NCBI RefSeq assembly: GCF_050908995.1
Contig: NC_135119.1
Span: 20,923,001-20,987,000 of the forward strand
DNA: 64,000 nucleotides
Reading direction: 5' to 3'
From: Andrena cerasifolii
Taxonomy: Eukaryota; Arthropoda; Insecta; Hymenoptera; Andrenidae
Of the stretch, positions 21,714-32,730 are shown in pieces (the first letter of the stretch is position 1; each line of letters begins with the position of its first letter). Under the pieces are notes generated by a model. It was not told the DNA's origin. It saw only the letters and a program-made list of their open reading frames with translations, and ran no database searches. The translations under genes were made by a program, and so were the position numbers.

Positions 21714-24300
21714 TACCTACGGGATCACTGGAAGAAAGTCAAGGGAACCCTGAAGCTACTGTCAATGATCTCGGTCCTCGATGACTCGACGGCTGCTGCA
21801 GCTAAACCACCAAAGAATCCTGATGCCCCGGGTTCGCCGGGCGAAAGCGACTGCTAAGTATTCCGCTCGAACCGGCTCAGCATTCCGGTTTGCTCGCGGG
21901 GGTAATACGCAGCGGGATTCTCCCAGAGGAGCACAGGCACGCGGGGGTAATCCTTGAAAGGATTCACGGGGTTAGAAAACACTTCGCGAAACGTACCAGC
22001 CGCGGCGCGGCTTGCTTTCGTGCAAGGATTTGACTTTCGGGATTAAACGACCTCCCCTGAGTTCGCGTTGCTCCCTCGTAAATTGCGCCAAAGAATTCGA
22101 TATTAACGGTGGCTAGAGTCGGCCCCAGCCGACGGCGGGTGGGCGTGCAGGCGGCGGGACGGGGGCTGGCTGTCGGTGCCCCTGGATGGGGCGGGTTGTT
22201 CCTCCGAAGCAGCGGGCGCAGGAGGGTAGGTATTAATGCTGCGTTCACCTCAGACGCCGAGCTGACAAAGCTCGCTCTGCAGTCTGGCGAGCTCGAGGTA
22301 TTCCGACAGGAGGATCGGTATGGTTTTGCTGCACGAAGACGCTACGGCGAAACCGCGCTAACTCGCAGCCCGCGTCTACTATGCTCGCCAGCAACAAGCA
22401 GCCGGCTGCGCCGAGGCGCCATTGTGATTAAGACGGAGTTGCGGCAGCCAGTACAAGCGTCGGGGTGCGGGGAATTTTGCGAACACACCAGACATTCGGT
22501 TATCCGTCATCTGGACGCGAGGAACTGGCTCTTTTCCTCGTTCTCTGGCGGATCTAGCCATCGATGACGCTTGCTAGTTGAGACTGCATCCAGGGATTTG
22601 TAGGCTTGTATATTATTCAACGCGTTGTATTGAAATTAGTTAGTTAAAGACTCTTAGTGAAGATCCGTTAGGGTATTTTGGAAATTTCAGCACCTGCTTG
22701 TATCCTCTTATGGGACTCCACTTTAAAGAGAATTTCTTTAGGTATAGCGGAGGGGTATCGCAGGAAAGTTAATATGGGAGATGGTGTGCGAAGACTATTC
22801 CGTGGATGTTAGATATAATTGACGGGCAGGGGCACGGTGTTGTGCGTGATTTTTCACTGGGAAGTGGGACTGAACTGACAGGGAGACCTTACGAACCACA
22901 CGCTCTTCGCACTCACCTATCACACCTCCACGATGAACGTTTAAACTTAAGATGCTTTAAGAGGTACAAATCAGGTGTTTATAAAACATTGACAGAAAAT
23001 ATTCTACAGAATATCATCGTATGACTCCTAGATTCATGCCCTAAAATTTCATCAAAATCTGAAGAGTCTCCTTGTGAGTATATGTTGGTAATTAAGACAT
23101 TTTTGGGGTAGGAAGTAGAAGACGAGGTGAGCTTCGCAGTGGTTTCTCAGAGAAACGAAGGAGGCTCGGAAAAGTGCAGAGTTAGGTAGGGTAATGCGGT
23201 GCCTGTAAGTAAAATACTTTCTTCAGGGTGAAGTGTTTAGATAAGGCGAGGACTAGCAAGATGTGGCGTTTGACAACATGGCGCGCCGCTGTGGATGTCT
23301 TAATCTAGTGGGCGTTGGTGCATCGCAATCCAGTTAATGCAACTCCATTCATCCCATCCTCGTATCGCGTAATCGTCCATTCAATACCATCGCTGAGTTC
23401 TTCGTGGCTGAGAGGCCGGCAGGCGTTCGGGCGTAGTAGATCGATAAAGGTTTATCGCGGCCGCGGCAGAGATCCCGGAGACGGTGAAGGATTATTGAAA
23501 TTTTCATTATCGTCCGACGAAGTCGACCGCCTTCCCGCGTTGGCCTCGTCCCGCGATATGAAATATCGGGGATACGTAGTCCCGACAGCGGCCCGCCTCG
23601 AAAGTAGTTGGCGAATATTCGACGTCGAACCGACACTCGCCGCGCCGCTTACAATTTCGTGGGATGATCGTAAGAAGTGACGTCAGCGTTTATCAAATCT
23701 TTCAAAGGTTTCGGCTCAGAGAGTCGGAGTTTCCGGGTCGCTGGATCGCTAAGCTGAATTTCACCTCCTCATCGTTGTCCGCCCTCGCCTTCCCTCGATC
23801 TTCTTCCGCAGACCTAGCCCCCCCTCCCCACTGTATCCCTCTCCCCTTTCGCTGCATATCTGCTTCATCCTCTTTGTTTCCTCCTCTCTGGGTCGCGTCG
23901 TTTTCTATCGTCTGCTCTTTTTCTACCCCTCTACCCTCCCGCGCTCTGTTTCCTCGGAAATTGGATAGTTGCTTCCAATTCTGTGCGGGACCGCGAAAAG
24001 GAAGCAGACCACCAGCATTCCTTTGTTTCTTCTACTTTGTCTTTGGCTCTGTCGAAACTTTCCTGCCCGGAGTTTTCTCAGTTTCCTCTTCTTCTTCCGC
24101 TTCGACTGGACCACCCCCCCCCCCCCAATTCTGATCTGCTCGAAGACTGCCCGCACGTGGACCTGGCCCTACTCCGGCCGGGTTCATTATCCCCGTTAAG
24201 AGTTTTATCGACGCCCATTGATCGATAAGGGACAATCCCGCGGTCGCAAGTTTTGAATAATCAATATGGCGGCGTATTGTCCCGTTCAATAGGCGTCCTT
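21714..24300 (+). other. two GC-rich blocks, no gene called
   Basis: 21760-22560 and 23390-24240 are GC/CpG-rich. The second becomes strongly pyrimidine-rich at 23760-24130 and includes a 13-C run at 24114-24126. Open frames of 60-156 codons overlap on both strands and none is recognisable. 22570-23380 is ordinary. These blocks could be enhancers or a promoter of an unseen transcript; the sequence alone does not show it. Confidence 0.45.
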
Positions 24301-27000
24301 TGTCGGGGAATACCTTTGGCCATGCTTTATATGTACCTACTGAGATTTTCTATGTATGTAGTTTTTATTGATGTGTGAAAGTATTTCTATGATCGAACTA
24401 AGTAGAGGAAGTGCAGTACATTTGGAATATCAGTTTGTTTAAGATGAATTGAAAATTACAGCAGAGGATGGGAACAAATAGAACTGCATAATATCATAGG
24501 AAAACTAATATACTTTATATTTTAAACTCTCAGTAATAACGAGAAAAACAAAAAGTAACTGAAACTTTGATCTAAATGAAAAGTGACAGGAAGTGAAAGT
24601 AGATAATAAAATTATTTTTTTTTTATGATGAACAAATTTTGTGCACCTTCTTTATGGCGAGTTACCTCTTAAATCAGCAGAAATTGGGACATTCACCTTA
24701 GATATTTAAGATGAAGAAAGAATTCCCAAGTGAACAGAATAATAATAATTAAAAAAATAAAATTACCGAATCGCAAAACTGACAGGCAACCATATACGGA
24801 ACATGCAGATGAGTAGATTAAGTGTTTAACTCTAAATCTTCGACATATTTTAGCCATGATTGGAACGACTGAATACTTGCTGAAAAAGTTTTGCAGATTG
24901 ACGCTTTCTTATTCTGCAGATTAAATCGAAAATGTAAAAATGGCGGTTCATCCACAAATGCCATTAGTTAACAGCTCATTAGCCCCTATTATCTACGGTG
25001 TTACAAATTAGATAGCGTTAGTAGTTTATTAGATACTTCGGTATTCCAAATTACCAACAGTATTCCAAATATGCTGCACTTCCTCTGTATATTTATTTAC
25101 CCTCGAAAATTTACAATTGCTGTTTCCCTTGATAATATCTTTCAGTTTCATTTCGGACGTCATTAATTGCATACGTTTGAAAATTGTGGGCATTATGTTT
25201 TATTAAATATCTAGTGTCAGAGAATACAATTTCGTCTGAACGTGTATGCGCTGTTTGATGCTTGGCACAAATCTCAGACGCATGTATCGTTACACGCGTA
25301 GGGGCCCTTAAGTTTGTCCCAAAACGTGGGGCCGTCAAAGCGGTCGTCGCGTGCTGGGCAGTGACTGTCTGCGAAATTTGAACCAAACCCGCGACCCGAA
25401 TATAGCGCACTCCCCTCATTAGTGCCCCCCCAAACGAGACGTACAATTTCCCTTTACGTCAGGCGATACCGTTAAGTTCCTTCGGTATCCATTAATTCCT
25501 GCGATGATATTTCTGCCACCAGCAGACTTCAAAGGGACGATAAATTTCCCTTCCAATAAAAGTTCCGACGCTCGATACGGGAGTCAGGCGCCGTACCGTT
25601 TCTTTCCTCCGGCTGTTACAAGACACGGGGCTAACTTTTTCAACCCCCTCCCTCCGTCCGGGGATTTTCGTGCACGGTTCACGTACGCTTCGGATGCGCC
25701 GCCATGCATCACGTGTTCCCTGCCGCCGGCGCTGTAAAGTGATTTCGCTTAAAATTCCGCGGCGGTCGGCGTAATTAGTTCAAGCCCGTTCCGGGAATTT
25801 ATTAAGAAAAGAAGTAGGTGGAGTGAGACATATCCCTGCCTTTCAGGCCGGGCTACGTGCCCGAAGATTTACTTCGAGCCTTTCGACCGTCGTGCCTCCT
25901 TGGCGCTGTTACCGCGCCGAGTCAGAATTGTCGGCGAGGGGTTTTTAAACTTCCAAACTTCCGTCGTGGGTTGCACCACCACTCGACTGCAACCGGGGGA
26001 AGGTAGGGGCTGGAAATCCTCTTTTCGAGAGCGTTTGTCCCGGTTGGGAAAGATTATTTTGGGACTCTTTTAAATCCATATTAAAAAACTGGAGATTATG
26101 TATGATATCACGAAGATTTTCACGATTTTCCTGAGTACGTAATTTTGCTTGTAATATTGAAAGCCGTCGCGTGTAAAAAACGGAAACTCATGAACACTGG
26201 TTTTTCGGTCTGTCATATATTTTAGCAAAAGCTTCATTGAGTTTCGATATTGCTTATATACCAAATGATGTATATCGCATTGATTTAATTTAATTCGTTT
26301 AGAAACATGATTCTATAGAAGTGAACAGGGGTAGAATGAGGGAAAAGGAAGGGTTTAATATGTTCAACTTTTTTTTTTTTAGCAAAAATACAATCGTGGC
26401 CCGTAGCAAAATTTATAGCAAGATAACACGTTGTGTGCTCCCAGAGATAATGTAAATCGCAGGCTGCGGAACAGCGTGGCCTTCTATTTTAATATCGATA
26501 TGAAAGCCGAATATCTCTCACGAGAACAGAGATCATTTACCATGGTAATATTTCCAGCAATATTGCCGCAGGAATATTAGTTCACCGACGATTTATTACC
26601 GGGCACATGGAAGAAGCAATATCGAGGAGGACTTTCTTTGTAAAGTCGGACCTAGCCTCTTTGAAATAACCAGGAAGAATTGTCTTCAATCGCTCTCGAT
26701 CCGCGCCACATTTGAATTATTAAAGATCGTGTCTCGTGCTGGCTGAATGCTCCTACTGCAACCAGTGTAATTTGTCACGTGCCACTTGGTACGAATAAGG
26801 TCCTCGTCAAGATTGATAACGGATTCACCGTGGTTATGAGACAGTGCCAAAGCTTTAAGTACCTACAGTGAAAATTATTTTCATCGGCGTAACAAGATAG
26901 AGAGAATTATTTTAGTAATTTATTTTTATGTAACATCTGCATTTTCAGATTCGATTTAAAAGGAGTGAATAAACTTAATCTTTATTACGCAATTTTTTCT
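24301..27000 (+). other. intron sequence, no gene called
   Basis: 24340-25080 is AT-rich. 25240-26050 is GC-richer, with open frames of 111 (minus) and 77 (plus) codons that carry no known motif. 26060-27000 is AT-rich. No mobile element ends were recognised. Confidence 0.45.
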
Positions 27001-27221
27001 GCTGCCCAAATTCACTCTAAGGGGATGAAATTGACACCTGAAAGTCCCTGCGATTTTCCGATTGTGTGTTATCACTCGCGAACTGTATGTTACTAAATGA
27101 TAGTCCTAATCAAAAGAAGTAACTTTTCCTGGAAAACTTTTTTCCTATCTCTTACCGTTCGCGAGTAATAATACAAAATCGAAGAATTTTCAGTGGTCAA
27201 TTTCACCTGTGTTTGGGCAGC
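27001..27221. mobile_element. 221-bp degenerate inverted-repeat element
   Basis: GCTGCCCAAA at the left and TTTGGGCAGC at the right are perfect 10-bp inverted ends. Further inward, GATGAAATTGAC and GTTATCACTCGCGAAC pair with their inverted counterparts (GTCAATTTCAC, GTTCGCGAGTAATAA). Arms are clearly diverged. No target duplication is obvious and the superfamily is unknown. Confidence 0.6.
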
Positions 27222-28838
27222 AAACAAAATTACGTTGTACTCAGGAGGACATCCCCTACATATTCACACAGTTTCATCATTTTTTAAATTTCCGGCTTCG
27301 GGATCTTTCCTTGTCAAAAGTATGAGGGTTGAAACATTGTAAGCCATCATACACGAAAATGGTTACTTCTACGATAAAAACTTATAGAACCTTTTTTGCA
27401 GAGAATTTACTAAGCTACAAATCTCGGAATAACTATTTTTATCGTAAAACTGATAGATAACAAGATATTCGCGAAAAACTACTTTGTTTGAAAAATCGAT
27501 GGGGACTTTTGATATATTGTTTAAAACGACGAAATAAATGGCCATGCAAAAATGTCGGTTTCTGGGAATTATTCCGCAAACAGATCCTAATCTCACTGGA
27601 CTAATATCTTCTTTGCATTTAGTAAATCATAAAAATGCTTCGGATTACAATTATCTACTTCTCGACTCTAGAATCTAGAGAGTAACATATTATACACATT
27701 TTTTCTCCTCACACACACCGCAAAAATTGAGCTGCAAGACCCACTGTCTACCAATTAATTCCATGGAACACGGCTTGTCAGAATCCTGATGAATAGTTTT
27801 TAATATTCATTTCGCGAATTGCATTTTCCTCATCTCCAGAGCACGTCGGTTTTCGACTTGTCGCGATATTGCTGCCAGTGTCCACAAAGTAATTGTATCC
27901 GCCGTCGATGTAGCGCATCTTCACTCTAAACGGATCGCTTTCCACTCTCTGGCCTTCTCCTTAAGACACGCTAAAGCACCCAGTTAAATCCTCGTGATCT
28001 TAAATTTAAGCGGTGCGTTGGGAGTTGTTAAGCCGCGCTTTATAGGATCCCACGCCATCGCGGAGGACACGATCCGTCGTTCGTCGAACGAGCCGAGAAG
28101 CCTGACACCGGGCTGGAAGGAACGGGGGGAAATGAAAGGAGCGGGAAAGGAAGAGAGAAACAAAAGGAGGTAATCTCATGAAAATATCGCTACGCCGCGC
28201 CGCTGCGATCTTGCAATCAGCCGCTAATGCTCAAAGAATCGTCGTCCGTCGCGTGATCCTCTAGCCGGCCATCTTGTCCTCGTCGCCGATGAGGCGATCG
28301 TTTACGGTTGGTTTTACGCGCTGTTATGGACTCTCCCGTTCGGGAAACTCGAAATCGATGGGCGACGACGACTCGTTGGTCGAGCGCCCGCCAGATTTAT
28401 TCGCCGAGGGAAATTCTTACCCCCTGTAATCCTTGGAGCGGCGCACACCCCGCTAGAAAATTCTGCCCCGTGAGGAATGTAAAATCGATATCCGATTGGA
28501 ACGAGGGGGGAGGCAGTGGATGGGGAGGAAAGTGTACGCGTTCCGCTGCTCGCGTGGACCACGTGGAAGTGGAACGTTGAAAATTCGAGGGCGTTAATTT
28601 TCGATTTGCGAGCCCTCGCGGTGCTGGAGTTTCCGTCGTGTTTCGGAGGGACGAAGCTTTTGGCATTGTTTGCGTTTATATGACGATCATGTGTGACGTG
28701 TCCTGGTAGAAAGGAGTTAAAGTGCGCGAAAATCGAGTGTGACTTTTTTCATGCTTTTTTATAGGCAAAAGTATTATTCATAAAATTCAACTTTCAAAAC
28801 AATTTAAAGTAAAATCCTATGAATTATCTAATTCGTTG
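27222..28838 (+). other. intron; GC-rich block at 28020-28640
   Basis: 27222-27830 is AT-rich with a 75-codon minus-strand frame of no known family. 28020-28640 is GC-rich with 82-90 codon frames on both strands, again unrecognisable. A small palindrome, CTCTAGAATCTAGAG, lies near 27664. Confidence 0.45.
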
Positions 28839-29108
28839 CAGGGCCGTTCCTGGCGGGGGTGCAGAAGGTGCCCCCGCACCTGGGCGGCCAAACTTAAGGG
28901 CGGCCGCAGGTCGTTTATTATATGCGAAGTTTTGACTAGTAAGAATAATCACCGAAACTCTTTTGCACGATAACTGTTTAAAATTATGTATATATATGGA
29001 TATAAAAGTAAACACTGCATATCAAATTCTTAATTAAAAAATATTAAATTAATAAGGGCGGCAATATTGTTTTTGCACCTGGGCGGCCAAAACCCAGAAA
29101 CGGCCCTG
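28839..29108. mobile_element. hAT MITE, family B (270 bp)
   Basis: The ends CAGGGCCGTTCCTGGC and CCCAGAAACGGCCCTG are inverted repeats starting with the hAT signature CAGGG. Inside them, CACCTGGGCGGCCAAA recurs near both ends. The flanks ATTCGTTG (28831-28838) and ATTGGTTG (29109-29116) match at 7 of 8, an 8-bp hAT target duplication. The body is AT-rich and non-coding. Confidence 0.85.
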
Positions 29109-30595
29109 ATTGGTTGTACGAGCTTCACTTCTCAAAAATACTGTGGACTTAATATACGTATCACATGTGTACATACTCTGATAAAACCTTGAATGAAACA
29201 CGTAACACCCTCCAGTTGAAAATATGAACGTCGAAAGGCAAGAGAAAGCAGTTGAAAATAAAACTTAATGATTTGGTAAACGAATGACCGGTGCATTGTG
29301 GTGTGTGTGTTAGAACCCTGATCAGATATGTGAAAATGGAGTTAGTGGAATTAGTTAGTTATGGAATTAGTGGTGCAATATTATTATTATACAGATTGGA
29401 CCCCTTAATACATCGACTTTTACAAATAATAAACATTGCACCTTCATAAAAGAAATGGTGTTAGACAGAGAAGCAGGAGGAAAGTAAATATAAAAGAAAA
29501 ACAAAAGTGAAGGGAAAGAAGAAAAATATATGTAGGTATGCTTTCTAACAAAACTAAACTTGGGCGAAATAAGTTAACCTGAGAGATCTCTTAAGAGAAG
29601 TAGGTGATCCTGAACATAATTTAATGTTTAATATGTTCAAGAATGTTTTCGTCTTTCAATGCTGTGAATGTCTTTGAAAGTATGTGGGGAAAATCTTGAG
29701 TTAATGTAGTGAATCTTGTAGCAGGGATGTATATGTTGGTTTCTTGTGTTTATAGGCAGTATCAATGTCGTCAACGTCACACGAATGTTATTTAGAAAGA
29801 GTGCACGATGATATAGTTTGTGGTTTTGTATGTGGCTGCAGGGACTCCATTTAAAGCAGTTTCTACGTGAATTACTCTTAATGGAAGCTGCATGCCTCAG
29901 CTGCATACAAAAGTCAATCCTAAGCAAGTTCACAGTAGTCTGAATGAAAGCCCTCCGCAAATAAAAGCGTCACTAAAAGTGGCAAACGTAAATATAATTA
30001 AAGGAACTCGTAAATGTGTTTCTCAAGATGGAAGTGTTATGGAATAATTTTTGCGTTACTCTAGCATTGTGCATTCAGGAAAAAACTTGTTTACTTACAA
30101 AGGATAAAAGCAATTTGCCTTAATGGCTACTTGCCTCCTTTTGTACATACCTTACACTTTGTACGAGGCATGGCTATCGTTTTAACGAAAATGGACAAGA
30201 ACACCGGTTTCTGGAAAATTCACGTCCGCTATACCCTTATCAAACTAATTACGGTTTTATTTATAATACCTCCACTGTTATTCCCGGGGTAGATTTCACT
30301 GTCGTTTAAAAAATGTGTCACGCCGCAAAAACATGCATATTCATGAAGCAATTTTAAAGATACGGGTGTTTGCTTGCAACGCGTTATAATTTAAAATGCA
30401 CTCGAGTTTTCATAAATAATCTTAATGAGCCATCGTTCGGCAAGAGAAATCTGTGAATTTTCTTAAATGTGCCGTGCACTTTCTAAAAGTAATACTTTGA
30501 TACTCATCGAAAGAAATCGTTATTTACACGTTTCGTGAAAAGTGTGTCGCGTGAAAAGGCTCTACAAGCGTCTATTACTCTAGGTCAGTGTTTCT
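29109..30595 (+). other. AT-rich intron sequence, no gene
   Basis: A 107-codon minus-strand frame at 29637-29960 has no recognisable domain. No element ends or conserved coding seen. Confidence 0.5.
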
Positions 30596-30971
30596 CAAAG
30601 TGGCCGCTACCCCTGGGGGCATTTAAATTATCTAGGGAGGCATTAGACAATAAGGGGCGGCATGGGGGCGTTAGACACAATCAGGCGGAAATGAGGGCGG
30701 TTTGGATTATAATAACATAACAGGTTGCGCATGATTACCCAAGAAAGTTCATTAAATGGGAAAAATTGTAAACGCACACGCAGATTTTCTTATATCAACA
30801 GAATATTTTTTACATCAATAATATTCGACGGATTGCAACTTCATAACTGTTGCGACACACAATGGTGCGTTTAAATAAATGATTACGTAAAAATTCAAAC
30901 GCGACAGCTTGTACATAGCAGGGGGTGGTGGAACAATTCGAGGGGGCGCTGAAAAAGTTTGAGAAGCACTG
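30596..30971. mobile_element. hAT MITE, family C (376 bp)
   Basis: The ends CAGTGTTTCTCAAAGTGG and AAAGTTTGAGAAGCACTG are inverted repeats of the widespread animal hAT type (CAGTGNTTCTCAAACTTT). The flanks CTCTAGGT (30588-30595) and CTCTAGAT (30972-30979) match at 7 of 8 as an 8-bp target duplication. Near each end the plus strand is rich in GGGGGC text, as is common in such elements. It is non-autonomous, with no transposase reading frame. Confidence 0.87.
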
Positions 30972-32062
30972 CTCTAGATCGCTCCGTTCTTAAAACCCAT
31001 AATGCTTGATGCTCTCGAAAGATTTCGCTAAAGTAGTCAGATAAATGGATGACTTTCATTCTGGTAATTCAACTATCGCGTGCTGTTTTCTGCAGCAGGC
31101 CTTCTTACGAGATAAACCGATTACGATATTCACTTCTGCCATTTTCTGCAATAATTTTATAATTCACATATGGCACACGTACGTACAGTAGCTATTTTAT
31201 TTCTATTACTTTACATATTCTGACTTATTACATATATTTTTCAGAAATGAGACTTTGGTCTCTAGCAAAAGCCAAGTGCATTGTCATTTATTAAAGACCA
31301 GAATCTTATTTTTTTAAAAAAAGTGGACTTGGCTTTTTTACCAACAAGCCAACAAAACTGTAGGTACTTTTCTGTTGACCAGTATTACCAGAGTAGTCTA
31401 CATAGAATAGCAGGGGTAGTAGCTGTTAAATATACTTTCAATGCGAACACTACGCGATACCTGCAGAGTCTCTAGCGGTTCCAGGGATCGATAGTCAAAT
31501 TAAAGAAGTAATTCAGAGTACCAGCGATTACCCAAAAGCACGAACAATCATCCGACGTCCGGATTAAGAATCTCATTTTCCGGATACCTCGCGTCCCGCT
31601 CCAAGGGGGGGAGGGGGTATGCAAGGCCGTCCCTTGAAACGTAGAGGGGGTTGGGGGGGGCGTTTGCTCTTTACGCTCGGAGACCTCACTTACCCTTCAT
31701 TATCGCGGCTGGTCGTCCTGCTCTCAGCTCCGGGGGGACAGGCGGCGCAGCGGAGGCGCGAAATGCAAAATGGGGCGTTTTATCAAAAGCGAAATTCGCC
31801 CGGAGACTGAAATTTGTCCAACGTAGCGGAAGCCCCGGATTACGGCGGCAACTTCCTCCTTTTCTCTCTTCTTCGCGCCGTGCCCTTGTCACCCGTTTTC
31901 TCGCCGTTTCCGCAGCTAACTCTCCTACTCCTCCACGGCCACCACCACCCCCCCCCCGGCGTCTCCTTACCTCCGTCTCTTTCCTGAAAAAGGGTAACAA
32001 AGTGTTAAAGTTTTAATCCGGAAAGGAGCGAGCCGCGTGCACGAGGAGCGAGAAACTGCGCC

Positions 32063-32128
<66 letters not shown>

Positions 32129-32730
32129 TTCCCTGGCTGGCCTGAAGGAGGGCAGGGAAGGAGGAGCGGAGGATGGGAAAGGACAAAAGAGGGTGGTCGA
32201 AGGAACAGGGACGGAACAGGAAGGAACGGAGGACGAAACGGCGAAAGGAGTAAAGGCGGCCCCGGAAGATGGAAGAAGGATGCGAGCAGGACTCGACGGT
32301 AGGGGGGCCAGGGTGCGCAGAAAAGTCTTTGTAATCGCAGTTTTCTACTTTTTCCAAGAGTCGAGGGTAGAGGGTGGATGGTTGGGGCGCGCTGCAGGGT
32401 GGGCGAGGTGGCTCTAGATTCCGAGTGGATGGGGTAGATGGAGCGACGGGGACCAGCGCGCGGGGATGGCGGTGCTGCTGGCTGAGGCTCGGTCAGGGGA
32501 GGGAAACCCCGGTAATGGTAAGGGTAGATGGGTTGGTGCAAGGGTGTGCTTGAACAGGGATTTACGGAATTTATCACTTGAATTCCCTGTAAAGGATTAG
32601 CAGACATTCCCTCGCTCTCCCCGAAGAGACGCGGTGGGTGCACTGGGTTAACTACGAACTACTCGGGACGATGGCGCCGCCTGCTGGCTCCGCAGCCCTC
32701 GCCGCGCTCCACCCATATGTGTGCACACAC
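30972..32730 (+). other. intron; GC-rich block at 31560-32730
   Basis: 31560-32730 is GC-rich with G-runs near 31605-31660 and 31735, a C-run near 31950 and the GA microsatellite at 32065-32125. The 212-codon minus-strand frame at 32005-32643 and the shorter ones around it are Pro/Ser/Leu-rich low-complexity readings of this composition; I do not call them genes. Confidence 0.45.
32065..32125. repeat. (GA)n microsatellite, about 30 units
   Basis: 61 nt of uninterrupted GA on the plus strand. It is the third CT/GA tract in the window that lies within a GC-rich block, here with CT on the minus strand. Confidence 0.95.

Noticed and set aside
32005..32643. 212-codon minus-strand frame
   Set aside because: Runs through the GA microsatellite, is Pro/Ser/Leu-rich and is open in a second frame over the same area; composition explains it.
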